Assembly (NCBI GenBank): GCA_030680695.1
Contig: JAUXUT010000146.1
Span: forward strand, 1 to 8,448
Direction of reading: 5' to 3'
From: a bacterium
Lineage (GTDB): Bacteria > Patescibacteria > Paceibacteria > UBA9973 > UBA6065
Length of the DNA: 8,448 nucleotides
Under the pieces are notes generated by a model. The model worked only from the letters and a program-made list of their open reading frames with translations. It had not been told where the DNA came from and did no database searches. The position numbers and the translations under genes were made by a program. Position 1 is the stretch's first letter. Each line of letters starts with the position of its first letter. Of this stretch, positions 6,715 through 8,448 are shown in pieces.

Positions 6715-6840
6715 TGATAATTCTGACTGCTTTGAGTAGGTAGAAGGATTTTAGCGGGGGTGGGCTTTCAAAAGCTATCTTGTTCGCTATAGACTCCTCA
6801 ATGGATGTAGTCTCAACTTTAGATCAGAATTCCATATATT
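6715..6840. other. Spacer between reductase fragment 2 and HAD hydrolase 3' end
   Basis: This 126-bp stretch has no start-bearing reading frame and no clear terminator after the HAD stop. The minus-strand frame continuous with reductase fragment 2 crosses most of it, but its residues match nothing I recognise. It holds one side of the recombination junction at 6714. Confidence 0.5.
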
Positions 6841-7467
6841 TTATCGCTCAATTGCTTGAATAAGCTCATATGGTGAATTAACCACATGCTCTGGATTTCC
6901 CCGAAGTAAAGTTTCCAAACTCTGATGTCCCCACGTTACAGCAATGCTGGTAACGCCAACCTCTTTTGCAGCGCGGACGTCACTCAACGCATCGCCAATC
7001 ATGAATACCACTTCTCCATTTTCCACAAAACGCTCCCGTGCCAGAGAGATTTTCTGCGCTTTGGAGCCAGGCGTATCCACACCATAAACAGCATGGACTA
7101 GGCTATCCAAGCCGTGTTTGGTGAGAAACGCATGCACGTTTTGGGATGAATTTGTTGTCACAACTGCGATCTTGTGATTGGCAGAAAAGTGCCTGATAAC
7201 CTCATCCAAATCTGCGAAGATGGCGGGCGGAGTTTCTTTTTGTGCGAACAGATTCAGGCAAATATTGACGAATTCATCTACAAGATTGTCTGGCACTTCA
7301 CATGCCCGTCCATAAGTCGCAAAAGACATCACTTCGAGATTGCTCAAGTCATCTTTGGTTACTGCATGGTTTACGCCAAGTTGGTTGCAGGCTTCCTGCC
7401 CAAAGTGAATGAGGTCATCGAGTGTGTCTGCAAGGACGCCGTCATAATCAAAGATGATCAATGCCAT
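6841..7467 (-). CDS. HAD-superfamily phosphatase, phosphoglycolate-phosphatase-like
   Basis: A 208-residue soluble haloacid-dehalogenase hydrolase, the usual length for the beta-phosphoglucomutase/phosphoglycolate phosphatase branch with a helical cap. Motif I is 'DYDGVLADT' with nucleophile Asp7 and acid Asp9; the cap spans about 16-85; motif II is 'VVTTNSS' (Thr104/Thr105); motif III Lys is probably Lys136; motif IV is 'GDALSDVRAA' (Asp159, Asp163). All catalytic positions are present, so it should hydrolyse a small phosphorylated metabolite with Mg2+. The substrate cannot be read from sequence. It starts only 14 bp after the stop of reductase fragment 1 and lacks a strong ribosome-binding site, so translation may once have been coupled to the upstream gene. 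It is bracketed by the two 143-bp repeats, like cargo between attachment sites. Confidence 0.88.
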   Translation of the reverse strand: MALIIFDYDGVLADTLDDLIHFGQEACNQLGVNHAVTKDDLSNLEVMSFATYGRACEVPDNLVDEFVNICLNLFAQKETPPAIFADLDEVIRHFSANHKIAVVTTNSSQNVHAFLTKHGLDSLVHAVYGVDTPGSKAQKISLARERFVENGEVVFMIGDALSDVRAAKEVGVTSIAVTWGHQSLETLLRGNPEHVVNSPYELIQAIER

Positions 7468-7481
7468 GAAAATAGTGCCAA

Positions 7482-7655
7482 CTAACTTTCAAACCCTTTC
7501 AAAATCTCTTCCGCTCGATCAATTCTAACCACCTTCTCTGCCACCATCTGGCTGGCGACCTTCTCCACCAACTCGCCGCTTGCGCCCGCTGCAATCGCGA
7601 CCTGCCTTGCGTGTAGTGACATGTGTCCGCGTTGGATGCCTTCGGTGGCGAGGGC
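7482..7655 (-). pseudogene. mvaA: 3' fragment 1 of a class II HMG-CoA reductase gene
   Basis: On the minus strand, 'ALATEGIQRGHMSLHARQV' continues through 'AIAAGASGELVEKVASQMVA' and 'EKVVRIDRAEEILKGFES' to TAG (7484-7482). It is the same C-terminal flap of class II HMG-CoA reductase as fragment 2, extended by about five residues at its upstream end. The upstream in-frame codons run into a TGA within five codons, and the toxin gene's stop codon (7663-7661) lies five bases before the first reductase codon, so the junction is abrupt. No start codon suits it. Its tail (KGFES) differs from that of fragment 2, so the homology ends a few codons before each stop. Confidence 0.87.
7497..7639 (-). repeat. 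Direct repeat copy 1 (HMG-CoA reductase 3' end)
   Basis: Partner of 6572-6714, in the same orientation, 925 bp apart start to start. Divergence is almost confined to third codon positions and synonymous first positions, indicating the copies diverged while each was coding. Confidence 0.92.
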
Positions 7656-7660
7656 ATTTT

Positions 7661-8044
7661 TTAGTCATTACTTTGCGCCTGCATCCATTTGGCGATTTCT
7701 TTCAACACGATTTTCAAATCCCGTTTGATATTGCCCGTCAACGACGATTCATAGACGTTACCGTTTTTATCGTGGAAGTGATGCGGAGCATTGGGGAGGT
7801 TTCCATAATGAGGTGAGTTGTCCCAGCGCAGGAGTGGGATGGTGGTAAACAGTTGGTAGGCGTAATCCAATGATTCAGGCTCTATGTGAATCCAAATTTG
7901 AAGGGTGTGATTCTTTGGGAGTTGACTGCGAAGTTTGGCTTCCAGCCTGCCTGAGGGAGTCTCATCGTAATTGATGACGCGCGTGCTTTGAATGAGTTCG
8001 TTGTCTTGCAGGATGTCCAGTATGTCATCAACGATCTTGTTCAT
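7661..8044 (-). CDS. TumE-like (DUF6516) toxin of a toxin-antitoxin pair
   Basis: A 127-residue protein with the hallmarks I associate with the TumE/DUF6516 family: a central beta-rich 'YAYQL' strand, then 'LLRWDNSPHYG' (71-81), then 'LPNAPHHFH' (83-91), and a closing amphipathic helix 'RDLKIVLKEIAKW'. The DN.PH and PHH.H histidines are the conserved core and probably the active site of a suspected nuclease. Length is typical and the gene looks intact. ATG at 8044 is preceded by AGGA about ten bases upstream and overlaps the end of the preceding gene by 17 bases, the translational coupling expected of antitoxin-toxin pairs. The stop codon sits directly against reductase fragment 1. Confidence 0.72.
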   Translation of the reverse strand: MNKIVDDILDILQDNELIQSTRVINYDETPSGRLEAKLRSQLPKNHTLQIWIHIEPESLDYAYQLFTTIPLLRWDNSPHYGNLPNAPHHFHDKNGNVYESSLTGNIKRDLKIVLKEIAKWMQAQSND

Positions 8045-8348
8045 GGCGCAAGTCCTGATAGGTTTTTTGCCAGTCCGTCAGCATCGAACGGGCAGACTTC
8101 CACGCCAGCCAGTCGTCTTCCTGGGCGGGTGTGGCTTTTCCTTTCAGGCGCGCCGTGAATTTATCGAAGTCCGTCCCATATTTATTTTCCATTTTTCGGA
8201 TGCGGCGGCGATAATAGTTGACCCTGCCGCGTACGGTCGTGATCGCCATGTCCCAGAGCGCGTCTTCGACGGTGGCGAAGCGCCTGGAAGCCACAAGCGA
8301 ACGCGCGACTTTGGTCAACACTGAATTGGGCGATGTGTGAAGTGTCAT
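8028..8348 (-). CDS. Putative antitoxin partner of the TumE-like toxin
   Basis: A 106-residue, highly charged, mostly helical protein. Residues 40-58 form a basic helix (YYRRRIRKMENKYG), followed by 'FDKFTARLKG' and a Trp-rich helix (77-100). This two-helix pattern with a 'KYG..F..F' hinge resembles small proteins encoded just before DUF6516 toxins; no classical DNA-binding fold is evident, although the N-terminal 30 residues could hold one. I choose ATG at 8348 over the upstream TTG at 8363, because AAAGGAG lies five bases before the ATG and would be inside the longer version. The gene order antitoxin first, with 17-base overlap to the toxin, supports the role. Family identification is weaker than for the toxin. 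Confidence 0.62.
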   Translation of the reverse strand: MTLHTSPNSVLTKVARSLVASRRFATVEDALWDMAITTVRGRVNYYRRRIRKMENKYGTDFDKFTARLKGKATPAQEDDWLAWKSARSMLTDWQKTYQDLRHEQDR

Positions 8349-8353
8349 GCTTG

Positions 8354-8360
8354 CTCCTTT
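8354..8360 (-). promoter_or_regulatory. Ribosome-binding site deciding the antitoxin start
   Basis: AAAGGAG on the minus strand, five bases before ATG 8348. It would be translated as Lys-Gly if the TTG at 8363 were the start, which argues against the longer form. Confidence 0.8.
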
Positions 8361-8382
8361 CAAGAATTATACTCTTGAGAAA

Positions 8383-8410
8383 ATTATGCATACCAAAAAT
8401 CCGATGTCAA
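8383..8410 (-). promoter_or_regulatory. Candidate sigma-70-type promoter of the toxin-antitoxin pair
   Basis: On the minus strand TTGACA (8410-8405) is a perfect -35 box and CATAAT (8388-8383) matches five of six -10 positions, with a 16-base spacer. A second TATAAT occurs nearer the gene (about 8373-8368) without a good -35 at standard distance. Transcription would begin near 8375, giving a short leader before ATG 8348. Confidence 0.55.
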
Positions 8411-8427
8411 TCCTGCCTGCGGTTGTC

Positions 8428-8446
8428 AACGGATGTTGAACGGATG
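8428..8446. promoter_or_regulatory. Two AACGGATG direct repeats upstream of the antitoxin promoter
   Basis: AACGGATG occurs at 8428-8435 and 8439-8446, an 11-base period that places both on the same DNA face. They lie just upstream of the -35 box and could be binding sites for the antitoxin or another regulator; the window ends before showing whether more copies follow. Confidence 0.4.
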
Positions 8447-8448
8447 CG

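Noticed and set aside
6527..6828. Continuous frame through reductase fragment 2 as a small complete gene
   Set aside because: The frame opens after a TGA but offers no ATG, GTG or TTG start with a ribosome-binding site before the reductase homology; the first ATG is inside the catalytic-His motif.
6841..7467. Naming the HAD protein gph (phosphoglycolate phosphatase)
   Set aside because: Catalytic motifs are generic to the subfamily and nothing in the context fixes the substrate.
8361..8363. TTG start for the antitoxin
   Set aside because: The ribosome-binding site AAAGGAG would lie within the coding sequence; the ATG at 8348 is correctly spaced from it.
1..8448. CRISPR array, tRNA, rRNA or transposase/integrase gene
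   Set aside because: No regularly spaced repeats, cloverleaf or rRNA-like segments, or recombinase motifs were found on either strand.

Overview
The window looks like an accessory-laden stretch of a bacterial chromosome, most likely a Chloroflexota (Anaerolineae-type) organism. This rests on an archaeal-type HMG-CoA synthase next to a thiolase, remnants of a class II HMG-CoA reductase, a very long WD40 lipoprotein opening with the 'NAxQVRQLAxWGKG' phrase I associate with that phylum, and repeat-rich spacers. Taxonomy is inference; no rRNA or marker gene is present.

Layout: at the left edge, the 3' end of a GH13 sugar-phosphorylase-like gene runs rightward (2-283). It converges on a leftward, fully co-directional gene series that fills the rest. 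Between them is a compact element with 9-bp terminal inverted repeats (332-451). Reading the minus strand from the right edge: an antitoxin/TumE-like toxin pair with its own promoter (8348-7661); a 3' fragment of HMG-CoA reductase (7655-7482); a HAD hydrolase (7467-6841); a second HMG-CoA reductase 3' fragment (6714-6527); a 1188-residue WD40 lipoprotein (6460-2894); HMG-CoA synthase (2828-1752); and a thiolase homologue (1652-474).

The unifying theme is the upper mevalonate pathway (acetyl-CoA to acetoacetyl-CoA to HMG-CoA to mevalonate). HMG-CoA synthase is intact. The thiolase homologue has Gly where the nucleophilic Cys should be and Phe where the GHP-loop His is usually found. The DUF35 scaffold protein that accompanies archaeal-type thiolase/synthase pairs is not adjacent. 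HMG-CoA reductase survives here only as two copies of its last ~50 codons.

Those two copies (143 bp, 10 differences, 8 of them synonymous) bracket the HAD gene as direct repeats, and one abuts the toxin stop codon. The best explanation I can offer is stacked insertion of cargo at the 3' end of a reductase gene, each event bringing or leaving a 3'-end copy. The AT-richer lipoprotein gene between the fragments and the GC-rich synthase/thiolase pair fits an insertion-prone locus. I see no tRNA, rRNA, CRISPR array, transposase or integrase in the window.
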